Origin: Diphasiastrum complanatum
Lineage: Eukaryota > Streptophyta > Lycopodiopsida > Lycopodiales > Lycopodiaceae
Assembly: GCA_029204225.1 (NCBI GenBank)
Contig: CM055112.1
Span: 30,158,203-30,222,202, forward strand
Reading direction: 5' to 3'
Length of the DNA: 64,000 nt
The stretch's first letter is position 1; every line of letters begins with the position of its first letter. Below are positions 63,337 through 64,000 of this stretch, piece by piece. Made by a program: the position numbers and the translations under genes. The notes beneath the pieces are model-generated. The model was not told the origin of the DNA. It searched no databases and saw only the letters and a program-made list of their open reading frames with translations.

Positions 63337-64000
63337 CAAATATCAAAGGGCTGTCATACCAAGCTTCTCTCTAAAACCTAGCCGGTCTGAAGAACGATTC
63401 TACACTTCGGTTGCACTTTTTAGTTGCCTTACCATCTCTCTTCTCCTTTGTCACCGGTCATTAATGGTTGACTAGGCCACTGGTCCGAACTTCATGTCTC
63501 TGAATGACTGAAAGGTGTAGTGCTTCCTGGCAGCCACTCTTTAGCCTTATCATGGCTTGATGATCTCTAGTCCACCCCAAGTAGCCATTCGCCTTAGTCA
63601 TGGTCCACTTTCTTTTTGTACATGATGGCTAGGCTCAGGATGATTGTTCATGTCGGACATTTACTGACTGTTAATGTTGCAGGCATGACAATTGACAGGA
63701 AATGTCGGATCTTGTTCAGTAGAGTGCATACACCTAAACCTGTTTTTAAACTGGTTTGGAAATTCCAATGTTGGATACCCATTTCAAACATGGCTTATTA
63801 TAAATGCTTTTTGTTTGAAGTCTTCTTTTGAGACCTTTAAAAAAGGCGATGGTAGACCTGTTTTGGCCTGCAACATTAAGAGGACCTCCAATTGAGATGT
63901 GTGTTGTATTCATAACATTACTCTGAGTTTTGAATGACTAGACGCATTGCAAACAATCCTACTTTTATAGTATAGCTGCAAATTGTTAATATTTTGGAAA
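63337..64000. other. Window end, nothing firmly recognised
   Basis: Possibly LTR of the suspected minus-strand element, beginning tgtcatacc at 63353. I found no further decarboxylase exon here. Confidence 0.3.

Overview
This is a stretch of plant nuclear DNA: AT-rich, intron-rich and full of decayed LTR retrotransposons and long (CT)n/(GA)n microsatellites. Two host genes are recognisable, both on the + strand. The first, 1329-9374, is a complete class III HD-Zip transcription factor (REVOLUTA/PHABULOSA/CORONA type) in 18 exons coding for 855 residues, with its miR165/166 target site split across an exon junction. The second, starting at 51922, is the 5' part (seven exons, about 289 codons) of a malonyl-CoA decarboxylase gene. 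Its catalytic exons are not found before the window ends. The HD-Zip III sequence differs from the usual angiosperm versions, and together with the repeat load this suggests a large-genome, non-angiosperm vascular plant (fern or lycophyte-like). That placement is a guess.

Layout. 1-1328: upstream region and leader of the HD-Zip gene. 1329-9374: HD-Zip III. 9375-11400: 3' flank with a purine-rich tandem duplication split by a GC-rich element with terminal inverted repeats. 12050-12375: copia integrase scrap, minus strand. 13440-14800: strongly T-poor tract. 14800-19900: LTR-like segments with (CT)n leaders and a gag-like reading frame with three zinc knuckles. 20300-23855: 5' half of a minus-strand LTR element (LTR, primer binding site, leader, gag). 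25271-26722: an unrecognised ORF, polypurine tract and LTR of the same family on the plus strand; a second copy lies at 42820-44345. 29420-39501: minus-strand Ty3/gypsy remnants, the larger bounded by 280-bp LTRs (30558-30837 and 39223-39501), with a plus-strand gag-only element nested inside (about 31950-35470). 40372-41110: unrecognised ORF. 46690-47400: Ty3/gypsy RT/RNase H scrap. 47782-51350: degenerate Ty1/copia polyprotein. 51922-55114: malonyl-CoA decarboxylase exons. 55540-57070: minus-strand Ty3/gypsy protease/RT scrap. 58460-61642: Ty1/copia element with gag, protease and integrase but no reverse transcriptase. 62674-62752: compact array of perfect palindromes.

The two genes are not obviously related in function: one controls meristem, vascular and organ polarity development, the other removes malonyl-CoA. 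All retroelements show stops or frameshifts; none looks able to move by itself. I saw no tRNA, rRNA or CRISPR.
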